Part shown: in pieces, positions 33,170 to 44,199 of the stretch
Position numbering within the stretch: position 1 is the stretch's first letter
Layout: each line of letters opens with the position of its first letter
Origin: Paroedura picta
Taxonomy: Eukaryota; Chordata; Lepidosauria; Squamata; Gekkonidae
DNA length: 64,000 nucleotides
Direction of reading: 5' to 3'
NCBI RefSeq assembly: GCF_049243985.1
Contig: NC_135371.1
Location: forward strand, 1,141,501-1,205,500
Translations under genes and position numbers: made by a program
The notes under the pieces: model-generated
Databases searched by the model: none
What the model was told of the DNA's origin: nothing
What the model saw: the letters and a program-made list of their open reading frames with translations, nothing else

Positions 33170-33255
33170 AGGCCAGTCAGGCACCTTTAAGACCAACAAA
33201 GGTTTATTCAAGGCGGGAGCTTTCCAGTGCAGGCACTCTTCCTCAGACTATGAAC
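33170..33255 (-). mobile_element. Penelope-like terminal fragment with hammerhead-like core
   Basis: The minus strand reads CTGAGGA, then AGAGTGCCTGCACT and GAAAGC, then GCCTTGAATAAACC and GTCTTAAAGGTGCC. CTGANGA - stem - GAAA is the hammerhead core (33246 to 33219), known from terminal repeats of Penelope-like elements. Confidence 0.55.
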
Positions 33256-33597
33256 TGCCAGGCCCAGAGCTTGCTCCAGGTCATCCCTGGCTCATGGAGT
33301 GGGGGGGGGGTCAGTGCAGGTCTTACTTCTCCTTCCTGATTCTGTCTGGGATGATCTGGGGGGCAGTGAAGGGGACAATGATTGGAGAATTTGTGTCCCC
33401 CAAGATTTACCTGCCAGCTCCAAGGACACCAGCCCACTGCCGCAGTACTGGAGCACAGTGGGTGCCTGAGTTGTTGGGACGGGGGACACAGGCTTTTCCT
33501 TTCAACTCAAATAAGTCCTCTTGTCAGAACCCATTGGGCTTCAAGGTGGTGACACCCAAAACCAGGTCACAGCAGGCTGGGCTAGGGAGAGATTGTT

Positions 33598-33880
33598 GTT
33601 GTTATCAGTTCAGTCGTGTCTGACCCTCGGCGATTCTATAGGAAAGTCTCCACCATGCGTCCCTGTCTCTGACTGCTTCTTTTAGTTGGTTCATGGTCAT
33701 CCCTGTGTCGGCTTTGATCGTGTCGAGCCAGCGGATCCTTTGGCGACCACGTTTCCTTTTGCTGCTGACCATGCTGAGCATTAATGTTTTTCTAGCTAGT
33801 TTGATCGCAGGATGTGTCCAAAGTCAGTGAGCTTTAGCCGTAACATCTTACCTTCTAATGACATAGTTGGTTAGCTCCTC
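33598..33880 (-). mobile_element. BovB/RTE LINE fragment, ORF C-terminus
   Basis: The minus strand encodes KRKRGRQRIRWLDTIKADTG and then AVRDRDAWWRLSYRIAEGQT, ending R-L-N before a stop. This is the conserved C-terminal text of BovB-type RTE proteins. Confidence 0.72.
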
Positions 33881-34007
33881 TCTAAAACTATCTTGTTGGT
33901 AACTTTGGCTGTCCATGGGGAGAGACTAGGATTGTGTAAAACCCCCTGAAAACTGCTTGTCATCTAAAAATCTTTGCAAATTAAGGATGCCGGCTGGTCA
34001 TACGATG

Positions 34008-34013
34008 TTTATT
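34008..34013 (-). terminator. Candidate polyadenylation signal of gene D
   Basis: AATAAA on the minus strand about 320 nt after the stop codon. The same flank at gene E (about 44030) has CATAAA. Confidence 0.45.
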
Positions 34014-34330
34014 CCACTAGCATAGGGGCTGTAGATACTCCATTGAGGAAAGGAAGTTTTTGGAAAGTATTGGACGAGACAGGAAGAGCTAGATGGGCAA
34101 ACAACCTAAAGTAGTTGTTGATGCTGCTGAAAATTTCCACTTAACCTCTTTCTAGGCACTGAGCACACAAAGTGTTTCGCCCAAGTGAGTTTTTTGATGG
34201 TTTTGAAGAGGCCACCATGCACTGAATATCTTTACACACATTAAACATTCAAAAGGTTTCTCCCCTGTGTAGGTTCTCTGATGCTGTTAAAGACTGTCAT
34301 TGGAACTGAATTTCTTTTCACACTGAGAAT

Positions 34331-35871
34331 TCAAAAAAAGTTTTCCCCTGTGTGAGTTCTTGAATGCTTGTGAAGATTACCACTCTGACTGAATGTCTTT
34401 CCACACTCTGAGCATTCAAAAGGTTTCTCTCCTGTGTGGGTTCTCTGATGCTTCTGAAGAGTGCTACTCCGACTGAATCTTTTCCCACACACTACGCATT
34501 CAAAAGGCTTCTCCCCTGTGTGGGTTCTTTGGTGCAGGCGAAGAGTACCAGTGTCATTGAATCTCTTTCTACACACTGAACATTCAAAAGGTTTCTCCCC
34601 GGTGTGGGTTCTTTGGTGCAGTAGAACATTGCCACTCTCACTGAATCTCTTTCCACACACGGAGCATTGAAAAGGTTTCTCCCCCGTGTGGGACCTTTTG
34701 TGTCGTTGAAGAGCACTACTCCAACTGAAATTCTTTCCACACACTGAGCATTCAAAGGGTTTCTCCCCTGTGTGGGTTCTCTGATGCTTTTGAAGAGTGC
34801 TACTCTCACTGAATCTCTTTCCACATACTGAGCATTCAAAAGGTTTCTCCCCTGTGTGGGTTCTTTTGTGCCGTTGAAGAGCACTACTCCAAATGAATTT
34901 TTTCCCACACTCTGAGCATTCAAAAGTTTTCTCCCCTATGAGGGTTCTTTGTTGCAGTTGAAGATTGCCACTTTCACTAAATCTCCTTTCACACTCGGAG
35001 GAGTCAGAAGATTTTTCCAGTGTGTGGGCTCTTTGATGCAGTTGAAGATGGCTACTCTGACTGAATGTCTTTCCACACACTGAGCATTCAAAAGGTTTCT
35101 CCCCAGTGTGGGTTCTTTGGTGCAGTTGAAGAGTGCCATTCTGACTGAACCTCCTTCTGCACACTAAGCATTCAAAAGGTTTCTCCCCTGTGTGGGTTCT
35201 TTGGTGCAACTGAAGAGTGCCATTCTGACTGAATCGCTTTCCGCACACTGAGCAATCAAAAGGTTTCTCCCCAGTGTGCGTTCTCAGATGCTTTTGCAGA
35301 TTGCAGCTGTCACTGAATCTCTTTTCACAATCTGGGCATTCAAAAGGTTTCTCCCCAGTGTGGGTTCTCAGATGCTTTTGCAGATTACAGCTGTCACTGA
35401 ACCTCTTTCCACACACTGAGCATTCAAAAGGTTTCTCTCCTGTATGGGTTCTTTGGTGCAGTCCAAGATGGCCACTCTCACTGAATCTCTTTCCACACAC
35501 TGAACATTCAAAAGGTTTCTCTCCTCTGTGAGATCTTTTGTGCCGTTGAAGAGCGCTACTCCAACCAAATTTCTTTCCACACTCTGAGCATTCAAAAAGT
35601 TTCTCAACTCTATGCGTTCCTCGGTGCTCAAGGAACTGTGATTTACTTCCAAAGTACTTTCCACAATGAATGGATTTACTTGCCTTCATTATCCTGTGGT
35701 CCAGAAAAGTTACACAACTCTTTATTCCACCTAGCCTCTCAACCATATAGCCGCCTTTCTTTCTCTTAGGTCTTCCTTGATTTCTGGGCTTTTCTTTCAA
35801 GTCTTCATTTTTAACTCTTTCTGGCACGAGCTGATTAAGTTCCTCACCCTCCTCATTCCGCCGATCGTCCT
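34331..35871 (-). CDS. Gene D last exon: linker and finger array
   Basis: The usual proximal acceptor is lost (CCCG where E has CCAG), so the exon should begin at the next AG, three bases on (GCAG|AGGACG), keeping frame. Fingers are [20 protein letters not shown]-like with TGEKP linkers. One inner unit ([10 protein letters not shown]) has lost a Cys and its last His. Confidence 0.88.
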
Positions 35872-38800
35872 CTGCGGGAAGGAACAGAGAGATCCGGGTA
35901 GCACCTGGGAGGGCTGGTAAAGTCCAAAGGCTTCTATGTGACTGCAGTAGGTAAGGACAGAAACCCTCTCACATCATCAAACTTGGCTGATCTTAAGAAC
36001 CTCTCCATCCTTCCAAAAAAGGAAGCCTTACCCCATCTTCCAAGAGCCAGAACCGAGCTCTTGCCCAGAAAGAATTTCTGAGCCTTCAAGATTCAGGCCC
36101 CCGGAAGACCTTCCTTCCCCCTCACTGTATGAATGCACCAAACCAAACATCGCTCAGAAGTGAACCAGAAATTCCACCTGGCTATTCTTTGCCTGCTTCC
36201 TTGTCATAACCGTGAAGGATACTCACCCTCAGCCAGCTCATCTGGGAAGGAAATATGCTCTCGGGATCCTGAGAAACTCTCCAGCCTTTCTTCGGATGCA
36301 AGGCCACTGCTTGTCTCCACTGGAGTCTCCCCTATACCTCTGGCTTCTTTCGCAGAGAGAGAGGGGGGGGGGGAGGTGTCATTCTGATATGGGGAAGGAG
36401 AGAAATTCAAGGGAAGGACAGACCTATGGTGAGCAACAGAGCCCACGCTCTGAACCAGCAGAAGGGGGGTGGATGTGTGAAGGAAAGCACCCTGGTTCCT
36501 CAAGCCCCTTCCAAAGCCAGAGGGCCTCCAGCTCCTGGGACTGAGTTGTAGGTGACTGCTGGAGCCATCCTGCCACAGCCCCCGGACAACAACTCCTGCC
36601 TGGTCCCTTTAACTGGAGGTGCCTGCGCCTGAGCCTGGGATCTCCTGCATGCCAAGCAGAGGCTCTCCCTGTGAGCCATAGCCCCTCCCCAAGCAGCGGG
36701 ACTGGCCTCAACACAGTGTGCTGCTATTCCATATTTTGATTCCTGCCTCACTACAAGGGCCCCAATTCCCATGTTTTGCACCCAGGACAGATCCTTACTC
36801 AGAAAGGCCATATTCTCAGCGTTCTCCCGCATGACTTCCCTCCACAGAGCCCTTTGGGCCAGATCCAGCAGGGCCCTCTCGGCCGGGCAGAAGGAGATGG
36901 ACACGTCCTCCAAGGAGAAGGAGGGGAGACCCTGGAAGAGAAAGCAGACCCCCCCCCCGAGATCACGCCTGGCAGGGACTGCACAGAGGAAGGGAGTCAT
37001 CTGGGAAGGGACAGGATATGTCGTTTGGTAAGGGTGGAGGAGTAGGGTTGAGAGGATCTCTCACCTGAACACCTGGAAGAAACTACAGGGGAAGAAGCCC
37101 CCTGGGAAAGAAGGGGCCCAGGATGCCCCCTGCTCCTCTCTCCTACCTGGACCGGAAGAGCGGCAGCCACTTCCTCCCCTCTGACAAGACAATGCCCCAA
37201 CAGCCTCTCTTCACCGCCTGTTCAGGAGACAAAGGAGGGAGGGAGGGAGGGAGGGAGGGAGGGAGGAAAGGTGCTTGCTTGTTGGTTCCCTGCTTCGCAC
37301 ACCCCTTTCCCCAAGGTCTGAGACCTTGCCCTGTGTTCATTCAACACATTTCAAAACTCTTTTTACTAAATTCTGGGGGAGGCAGAAGAGAAGAACCAGG
37401 AACTAAGAATGCGGCCCATGTATGTCAGGCTGCTGTGAGCCCCGTGTCTGATCTGAGGGGGGTGGAAGTGAGGTTGCATGGCACGTCATCATCACGTTCA
37501 GGCCAGACACGACAAGCACAATTAGCCTCGAGGATCATCTGAATGAGTTTTCAGCATGTCACAGAATAACATAGAGTTGGAAGGAACCTCCTGGGTCATC
37601 TAGTCCAACCCCCTGCACCATGCAGGACACTCACATCCCAATCGCTCATCCACTGTCACCTGCCACCCCCTTGAGCCTTCCCAGAATCAGCCTCTCTGTC
37701 AGATGGCTCTCCAGCCTCTGTTTAAAAGTTTCCAAAGATGGAGAGCCCACCACCTCCCATTTACTGGGTGAAATGGCTACAGACAGGCCCAGCATAAACA
37801 CTCAAAGAATTGGGAGAATACATCATAAAACTATCAAATTTGAGATGCAATTGGACAAATCCAAAATTATTTTTTTAGATGTTGTAGTAAGCAAGAATGA
37901 GACCAGTAAAAAGTCTGAAACAGGATTACTCAAAAACACCTCCCCCCCCAAAAAAAATGGCCCATGATGAGCCTAGAGCGGGTGGGAAGGGGGGGGCTGG
38001 GGGGGCGTGTCCACAGCTCTGCTTCCCAACCATCTTCTGCACAATCACGTCTCTTTTGGGGTTTCTCAAGGGTAAGAAAGATGAGAAAGGCGGGCCTAGA
38101 ATCTGCCAGTCAGGGCTTCCTCTGAGGGAAGGAAAGTGAAATATTTAAAGTAATAATCCTGAATCTCCATGAATCTCTCTAATTTCCTTTTTGAGGCATC
38201 ATAGTTAATGGACAACGAGTGTCAAAAGTTAACTCTGAGTTGCATGAAGAAGTATTCAATTCTCCTTCCTGTCCAGGACTCTCCCCATCGAATGCACAGG
38301 GTGCCCCAATCCCATCCCGGCATGGCAAGTCCTTACCTCCAGAGAGGGCATCTTGGCCACGCTCCACGGCCTGCGCCCTCTGCCCTTCCTCGGAAGGAGC
38401 TCCTTCCGCCGCTGGGGTTGTAGCTTCTGTCTTCACGGATGGTCCCAACACCTGAAAGAGCAGCAAGGGAGAGGGGGAAGTGATGGAACAAAAGAGACCA
38501 AGCAAGGGGTCCTGCCCCACTCCCAGACTGCCCTACCAGCAGACCTGGGGAGGAGAAATCCTCCAGTAGAAGAGGGGGCTGAAGGAAGGTAACAAATCAC
38601 CCATTTGTCTGGCAGGGAAATTTTAGGATAAGGCCAGATACGGTGGCTTGAATTGAACAGTTCTGGAGGAAGCCCCCTCACCTGCTCGGCCTGCCTCTCC
38701 TCCTGGGCCTGGCTGAGGAGGAAGCCTTCGGCCAGGGCCACCGCCTGGGCGCTGCTCTCCGGCCCGCATCCTCTCACCCAGCCCTGCATCTCCCGGGGCA

Positions 38801-39104
38801 GGAGGGCCAGGAACTGCTCCAGGATCACCCGGTCCAGCATCTGCTTCTTGGTGTGCCTCTCCGGCTCCAGCCAGCGGCTGCAAAGTCCGTGGAGCCGGCT
38901 GCAAACCTCCCTGGGCCCAGCGGCCTCCTGGTAGCGGAACTGCCGGAAGCGCCGGCAATGGCCGTCTGAGGTCACGGTGTCCTGAGCCAGGGTCTCTGGC
39001 CCGGCCCTTCCCCAGAATCCAACTCTGCTCCCAGCTTGGGAGGGCTGGGGGCCTTTCCTGGCTGCCTTGCTGGTTCCAGGTCCTCCTGGGTTCTGCTCTT
39101 CCAT
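34331..39104 (-). CDS. Gene D: SCAN-KRAB C2H2 zinc-finger protein, 800 aa
   Basis: Proposed coding exons (minus strand, 5' to 3'): 39104-38682, 38451-38337, 37217-37147, 36931-36799, 36346-36227 and 35871-34331, phases compatible (2403 nt). SCAN is in the first 141 residues, KRAB at about 204-247, an extra acidic exon at about 248-287, then a lysine-rich linker (RPKRKKGG) and 14 canonical plus two degenerate fingers. The KRAB box is odd: the conserved tryptophan is Arg (PAERALLD) and MLE is MRE. The array stops early (TGENFF) at a run of seven T; two finger relics lie beyond it at 34330-34200. Closest relative is E. Repression through TRIM28 is uncertain with this KRAB box. Confidence 0.82.
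36227..36346 (-). CDS. Gene D extra acidic exon between KRAB and fingers
   Basis: 120 nt, pyrimidine tract then GAAAG| and a perfect donor GTGAGT. It reads [20 protein letters not shown] then [10 protein letters not shown] and FPDELAE. The counterpart in E is 47993-47871. No such exon was found in A, B or C. Confidence 0.75.
36592..36690 (-). mobile_element. tRNA-derived SINE head, second SINE family
   Basis: The minus strand has GGGGCTATGGCTCACAGGGA and TGCTTGGCATGCAGGAGATC, a tRNA-like head with A-box and worn B-box. The same insertion is longer at 48985-49185 in gene E. Confidence 0.65.
36799..36931 (-). CDS. Gene D KRAB A-box exon, altered
   Basis: 133 nt between CTCTTCCAG and [26 protein letters not shown] then [15 protein letters not shown]. 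Two codons longer than in A-C. The Trp-to-Arg and MLE-to-MRE changes fall in the conserved core. Confidence 0.85.
37147..37217 (-). CDS. Gene D exon 4
   Basis: 71 nt between CTGAACAG and CAG|GTAGGA, reading [21 protein letters not shown] (CCCT)n tract lies just upstream of the acceptor. Confidence 0.78.
37233..37266. repeat. (GGGA)n microsatellite in a splice pyrimidine tract
   Basis: About eight GGGA units, read as CCCT on the gene strand, 14-50 nt upstream of exon 4 of gene D. The same feature occurs in gene E at 50567-50612. Confidence 0.93.
37561..37765 (-). mobile_element. CR1-like LINE 3' end, intron of gene D
   Basis: AGAGTTGGAAGGAACCTCC, GGTCATCTAGTCCAACCCCC and CAGCCTCTGTTTAAAAGTTT, the reverse complement of CR1-type 3' sequence. 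Confidence 0.72.
37785..37950 (+). mobile_element. Penelope-like reverse-transcriptase fragment
   Basis: The plus strand encodes [20 protein letters not shown] then LDVVVSKN, matching the IKFT...FLDV motif of Penelope-like reverse transcriptases. Short and not functional. Confidence 0.5.
38337..38451 (-). CDS. Gene D exon 3
   Basis: 115 nt between CTCTTTCAG and [26 protein letters not shown] then [15 protein letters not shown]. Confidence 0.84.
38682..39104 (-). CDS. Gene D exon 2 coding part: ATG and SCAN domain
   Basis: ATG at 39104 ([10 protein letters not shown]). SCAN from [15 protein letters not shown] to [11 protein letters not shown]. The donor CAG|GTGAGG is at 38681. The upstream acceptor is not certain, so only the coding part is given. 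Confidence 0.87.
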
Positions 39105-39767
39105 CTCATTCCCTTTCTCTTGGGTCACCGCAGACCCTGATGCCTTGAATCAGTTGGCCAAGAGGAGATGTGTGTGCAGGGGGGAAGACAGTCTGCAACA
39201 GAGAAAGAGAGAATGGGGATAGTTTTTTTAAACTGTTGTTGCCTGCCCTGTCCTGTATGTCTGCCTTGCTCTGATTGGGGTGGGGGGCTCTGGCCATCTG
39301 GCGTCACTAAAGGCCGGACTCCTCATTTGATCTTTTATTGTAGAGACTAGGGGTGAAGATCCTTGGTACTAGAGGGTGACTGTTATCTGTTGCTGGCCTT
39401 CAAGGTGTTAACATGCAGGCTGGGATTCATACCTGGAAGGAACCCCAAAGGACATCCTTCCCAGTGGAAAGAAAGGGATGTGGGGGTGGGACATCTAAAG
39501 GGGACCCCTGCATTCCTGAAATCGCACAGCCCCAGGGTTGTTATCTAAATAAAAGGCTTAATCAGCCAGTTCTTATTAAAAATAGGAAAGGGAGCCTGAC
39601 ACCTATTCTCAACTGAGTGTTACGATTTCTCTGCCCTCTGCTGGGTGGGCTTCGGACCGCTGGCAGCCCCTGCCCCCCACTGCCTGGGTCTCAGGATAGG
39701 GCTGCGGCTGACCCCTCCCCAGCCCTTTCATGTAACCAATAAAAAGACCAGTTTTTGTTTGTTTTTG

Positions 39768-39940
39768 GGTTGCCAACTCCAGGTTGGGACATTCCTAGTG
39801 ATTCAGGGAGTGAGGCTTGGACAGAGAAGGGTTGAGGGGGGGGGTCCTCAGCAGAGTCAAATGCCACAGAATCCCCCCCTCCATTTTTCTCCAGAGGAAG
39901 TGATATTGGCCATTCATGGCCATAGCAGGAGAGTTCCAGC
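39768..39940 (-). mobile_element. GC-rich repeat with inverted ends, reverse copy
   Basis: GGGTTGCCAACTCCAGGTTGG at one end; CTCCAGAGGAAGTGATATTGG is the reverse of the CAGTTCCCC-GGAGAA region of other copies. Confidence 0.45.
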
Positions 39941-40139
39941 AAGGGAGAGGGGGGAGTGATGGGACAGCAGAGACCAAGCAAGGGGTGCTGCCCCACTCCC
40001 AAACACACCTGGAGGCTGGCTCAAATCACTTGGTTCATGTCACTCTCCTTGTGCTGAAAGGAATGGATTATTGCCTCTCCCCCCCCCAAAAAAAAAAACA
40101 AATCCCGCTTACATCGCGCTGCAAAACTGGTGCCTAACA

Positions 40140-40330
40140 GGGTTGTCAACCTCCAGGTGGGGCCTGGAGTTCTCCCAGAACTGCAACCGACCTCCGGCCG
40201 AGAGGGATCAGGTCCCCTGGAGAAAAGGGCTGCGGGGGGGGGGGCTGCACAGCCTCGCTCCCCTCGGGGGTCCTCCCGCCCGCAAACTGGGCCTTCCCCA
40301 CACTCCAGCCCCCCCTCTCCAAATCCGCCC
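40140..40330 (+). mobile_element. GC-rich repeat with inverted ends
   Basis: GTTGTCAACCTCCAGGTGGG then GGCCTGGAGTTCTCCC and CCCCTGGAGAAAAGGGCTG. It lies downstream of the gene D promoter, in intron 1. Confidence 0.5.
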
Positions 40331-40385
40331 CGCCCACCCTCCAAAATCCACAGCTGGAAATGATCTCCACGCCCCCCCCCTTTAC

Positions 40386-40535
40386 TTCTACGGAGACCTC
40401 CTCCTGCCCGGGATCCGGACTCCCCCCAGGCCCCTCCCCCCCCGCAGGAGCCTTTCCTCTTCCCCGCCCCTCCCCCCCCGCTCGGCCGCTCTGGCCACAG
40501 ACTCGGTGGGCTTAACCCTTCCCGCGCTGCTGCAG
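40386..40535 (-). promoter_or_regulatory. Promoter element and non-coding exon 1 of gene D
   Basis: On the minus strand CTGCAG-x-GGGAAGGGTTAAG at 40535-40511, then CAGAGCGGCCGAG. The likely exon 1 donor is TAGAA|GTAAAG at 40385. Confidence 0.52.
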
Positions 40536-40697
40536 AGCCCGGCCAAGGAAGGATTTCGCGGCCCTGTGCTGCCCGGTGGGGCTCCTCGGGAGTCGCTCTG
40601 CTCGGGGCCTGGGCAGGAACGGGGGGAGGGGAATTCCTGCGCCGCTCCGAGGGATCCGGAGGCATTTGGGCCCCGCAACGGGTTAAGAAGATTATAG

Positions 40698-40805
40698 GCA
40701 TGCCAACCTCCCGACGGCAGAGCTCGGCTCCCCCCTGAGGAAAGGGCTGCTGGGGGAGGGGAGGGGGAGGGGGGGACTCTGTGGCCTCGAGCCCCACGGA
40801 GGTTC
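40698..40805 (+). mobile_element. GC-rich repeat, partial copy
   Basis: CATGCCAACCTCCC, then CTGAGGAAAGGGCTGCTGG and CCCACGGAGGTTCAGGGATG. Confidence 0.45.
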
Positions 40806-40820
40806 AGGGATGCCTTAAAC

Positions 40821-40968
40821 CAGGGGGAGTCAACCTGCGGTCCTCCAGATGTCCATGGACTACAATTCCCATGAGCCCCTGCCAGCATTCTCAGACAGCA
40901 TTCGCTGGCAGGGGCTCATGGGAATTGTAGTCCATGGACATTGGAGGCCCACAGGTTGATTCCGCCTG
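40821..40968. mobile_element. hAT-type MITE, copy 3 (148 bp), with 8-bp target duplication
   Basis: Starts CAGGGGGAGTCAACC and ends GGTTGATTCCGCCTG, flanked by CCTTAAAC on both sides (40813-40820 and 40969-40976). Both arms carry ACTACAATTCCCA. It lies upstream of the gene D promoter. Confidence 0.92.
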
Positions 40969-41039
40969 CCTTAAACGGCTCCTTCCCACCCTTCCTGCAG
41001 CCCCATCAGAGGCCACCAGGGGGCGCAGGAGAATCGGGA

Positions 41040-41447
41040 TTCCATATAAGGAAGAAAAGGCGCCAATTCCCCTGAGGGGGCTGAAGGCGCGGGACGGAGA
41101 CGCGGCGCTCTCTTCCCTCAGACGAAGGGGACGATACGGGCTATAACACTTGAGGGATGGGAGTTTGTTTTGCGAATTGCTGGAAGGGGAGACGGATCCT
41201 CTTAATTTTTCCTGAGGGATTGGAGGGCCTGAAGCTGAAGGGAGGAGAAGCCTTCTCTCCCCTCAGAAAACGTCCTACTTTGCATGGAAACGTTATGGAG
41301 TAATTCTTGGGGGGAGGAGGGGGTTCTGGAAATGGATTTTCTAATTTTCCCTCAGGGGTTGGAGGGCCTGAAGGGTAAAGAAACCCTTTCCCCCTCAAAA
41401 GCCTTCCTTTGTATGAAAGCTATATTAATATTTTAGGTCAAGGATTG
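41040..41447. repeat. Diverged tandem repeat, 139 bp period, three units
   Basis: Equivalent points AATTCCCCTGAGG (41065), AATTTTTCCTGAGGG (41204) and AATTTTCCCTCAGGGG (41343) are exactly 139 bp apart. Each is followed by GGGCCTGAAG-like text and a CTCTCCCCTCAGA-like segment. Confidence 0.7.
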
Positions 41448-41903
41448 TTCGGCTGTCTGCATCCTGGTCCCTTCTGTCTGCAGCCTTCGGAGACCCAGAA
41501 ACTCCTGTGGAGACCAGAAGACCTCCCTGTGGCCCCTTCCTGTCTCTTCAAGGAACTAGCTAGAGGCCATTTGGAAAGATGCCCAAAGACAACAGACCTG
41601 AATTGGCACTTCTTGTTGCTTATGCTTAATTATTGTTCCAAATACAATGTTTTTTCATAAATGCAAATGTCACAAGGTAGACTCCCACTGTCATGGACAT
41701 GAGCTCTCCTCATTCTTTCATGAAAATACTTGATATTGCTCCTTGAATTAAATAGGTGACAATTTCACTTGTTTCTCTTTGTGAAAAGGTCTTTACATCT
41801 GCTTGGGGAGCAGAGGCTGCGCCAATAGCAGGGATGGGAAGGGGAGAGGGAGAGAGGACCTGCCAGTGTCATATCACTGGGATGGGGAAGCAGTTGCTCT
41901 GTT
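41448..41903. other. Intergenic stretch, nothing recognised
   Basis: AT-richer single-copy-looking sequence upstream of gene D; no exon or named repeat found. Confidence 0.4.
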
Positions 41904-42235
41904 AGAATCAGAAAGTTGGAAGGGACCTCCAGGGTCATCTAGTCCAACTCACAACTACCTGCATGCCTACAATTTCATGCCCAAGTGATTCCTCCACCAA
42001 AAATCTTCAGAATCCAGCCTGGCCTGGAGGAAATTCATCTACCATCCCACAATTAGCAATTCCCTAGGTATGCAAGAAAGGGCCACAAGGGCATCTCTGC
42101 TTCAAAACTTCCAAAGAACTCACCACCTCCCAATGAAGCCTGTTCCACTGAGGAATCACTCCATCAGGAACTTCTGGATGTTAAGGTGAATTCATTTCAA
42201 CCCATTGGCTCTGGGTTCTTCTATATTAGTCATCT
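41904..42235 (-). mobile_element. CR1-like LINE 3' region
   Basis: GAAAGTTGGAAGGGACCTCC, TCATCTAGTCCAACTC and CCTGTTCCACTGAGGAATCA read as reverse-strand CR1 3' sequence. Confidence 0.72.
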
Positions 42236-42242
42236 TCTATAT

Positions 42243-42690
42243 TAGTGGTCCCCAACCTTTCTATCACTGGGGACCACTCAATGCTTGACAATTTTACTGA
42301 GGCCCAGTGTGGGGGGGTAGTTTACTCCTCTACTCTCAACCACTGCCCTAACGATCTCTGATCGCTATGGTAATGTTGAAACATCCCTTCAAAATAAGAT
42401 ACAGACACGCCACAACAATGAACATAGGGAACATTTTATTTTCATGGAAATTTTAACTCATGACAATGACAAATCAATGGGAACCCTGAGTTTCTCCCCT
42501 GTGCCGGTTCTCTGCAACGAGATAGTCCCATCTGGGAGTGATGGGAGACAAGGACACCTGAAGTGTGTTATAAAGGGTTGGAGGGAGGATGAAGTAAAGG
42601 GCCGGGGGGGGGAGAGAAGGGGTCCTTCGCGGCCCACCAATTAATCGACGAACCACATGTGGTCCGTGGCCCACGGGTTGGGGATCGCTA
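42243..42690. mobile_element. hAT-like non-autonomous element, GGTTGGGGACCACTG family
   Basis: TAGTGGTCCCCAACCTTTC at the left and GGGTTGGGGATCGCTA at the right, flanked by near-identical 8-mers TTCTATAT and CTCTATAT. Confidence 0.78.
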
Positions 42691-42698
42691 CTCTATAT

Positions 42699-43240
42699 GA
42701 CAGCCCTTCAAGACTGTAGGGAAGCAAGTGTGGGGCGAGGAGTGGAGCTGGCCACTTTTTGCACAGCTTCCTGGTCCCACATGGGGCCAGGGCCACTGAG
42801 GTGGAGGCTGCGGTCCCCCGGTTCTAGCCATAAAAACTGACAAAGAAGCAAACTGTGATTTACCTGATACAAATAACAATCTCGTTAATGAGCTATGACC
42901 CTTTTTGAGATAACTTGGAAGGGTGGGCTATAACAACAAAGTATTCTAATCATTAGCTGAGTTTCATTTCCCCCAAATTATAAAGAAATGCTTAATCAAG
43001 GGTTGCCAACTACCTGGATGAAAAAAAGCATTATGGGAGGTGATCAGATGCCCATTTCCACACATGAGGCCTCTTGGAAAGAGGCAGGATTCCACCCCCT
43101 TCAGGTCTGTTAGTAACCCTAATGCAGATTCCTTTCTGAATTAAAGCAAGAAGATGAAATTTCTCAGCCTACTGCATAAAGACACAATTTCCAAGGAGGA
43201 ATTAAAGGGGAACTCAGAGGAGTCAAAGATGGGGCAGTCA
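42699..43240. other. Intergenic stretch, nothing recognised
   Basis: No exon, RNA or named repeat could be supported here. Confidence 0.4.
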
Positions 43241-43244
43241 GCCT

Positions 43245-43600
43245 TGGCCCAGAGCTTGCTCTAGGTCATTCCTGGTTCATGGAGCTGGGAGTTGATTTGT
43301 TGCAGGAGGAGGGAATCTCCTTTCTGATTCTTCCTGAGATTATTTGGGGTTCGGTAGGGAGGTCATTTGGGATTGGGGAATTTGTGGCCCACAAGGTTCA
43401 CTGGCCCACTCCATGGATACCAGCCCACTTTCACAATACTGAATATTGGGGGACTGACTCATCAGCATTTACTGAGTTGTTGGGTTGGGGGACAGAAGCT
43501 TTTCCTTTCAACCAAAATAAAACCTACTGCCAGAACTCTAAGCTTCAAGGTGGTGGTACTCAAAAAAGCTCACAGCAGGCTGGACTAGGAACTGATTAAG
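43245..43600 (-). repeat. Gene E 3' flank, duplicate of the gene D flank at 33260-33590
   Basis: GCCCAGAGCTTGCTCTAGGT matches GCCCAGAGCTTGCTCCAGGT, and the match goes on through CAGCAGGCTGGACTAGG. The homology resumes at 43975-44060 against 33950-34030. Confidence 0.75.
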
Positions 43601-43601
43601 A

Positions 43602-43967
43602 TGTGGTCCCCAACCTTTTCATCACCGGGGACTGGTCAACGCTTGACAATTTTACTGTAGCCCGGGGGAGGGTAGTCTTTTGTCGAGGGATGTCACTGCC
43701 GCCTGAGCCCCTGCTCCACATGCTTTCCCACTGGCGTCCCTGACTTGCCACGACCTGGTGGGGGGTGCTGCAAGCAGCATCTGCACAGTGCCACTCCGAG
43801 GGGAAGCCCTAGCCATGGCGGCCACTGGAGAGCACCAAAGGTGAGCCAGCAGCAGAGTGACAGGGCAGCCCCCAAGGCAGCAGCTGGGGAGGAGTACGAG
43901 GAGGAGCCATGGACTGGTACTGACTGATCCACAGACTGGTCCCCGGACCAGGGGTTGGGGACCACTG
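43602..43967. mobile_element. hAT-like non-autonomous element, GGTTGGGGACCACTG family
   Basis: GTGGTCCCCAACCTTTTC to GGTTGGGGACCACTG. It lies in the E flank at about the same point where the D flank has the BovB piece. Confidence 0.75.
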
Positions 43968-44199
43968 CTCTAGAGAACTGCTTGTAAAAAATATCTGAAT
44001 TAAGGCTGCTGGCTGATCACATGATGTTTATGCCAGTAGCAAGGAGACTGTAGATATCTGTTACTTGTCTATGTCCTCACAGGAATGGGGAAAGGAGGTG
44101 TTTTTGTCCATTTTGCAGATGTCAGAAAGAGTTCGATTGGCAGACAGCGTGAACTGATGAGCAGCATTTGGGTTCTATGATGCTGCTGAAGACTGCTGC

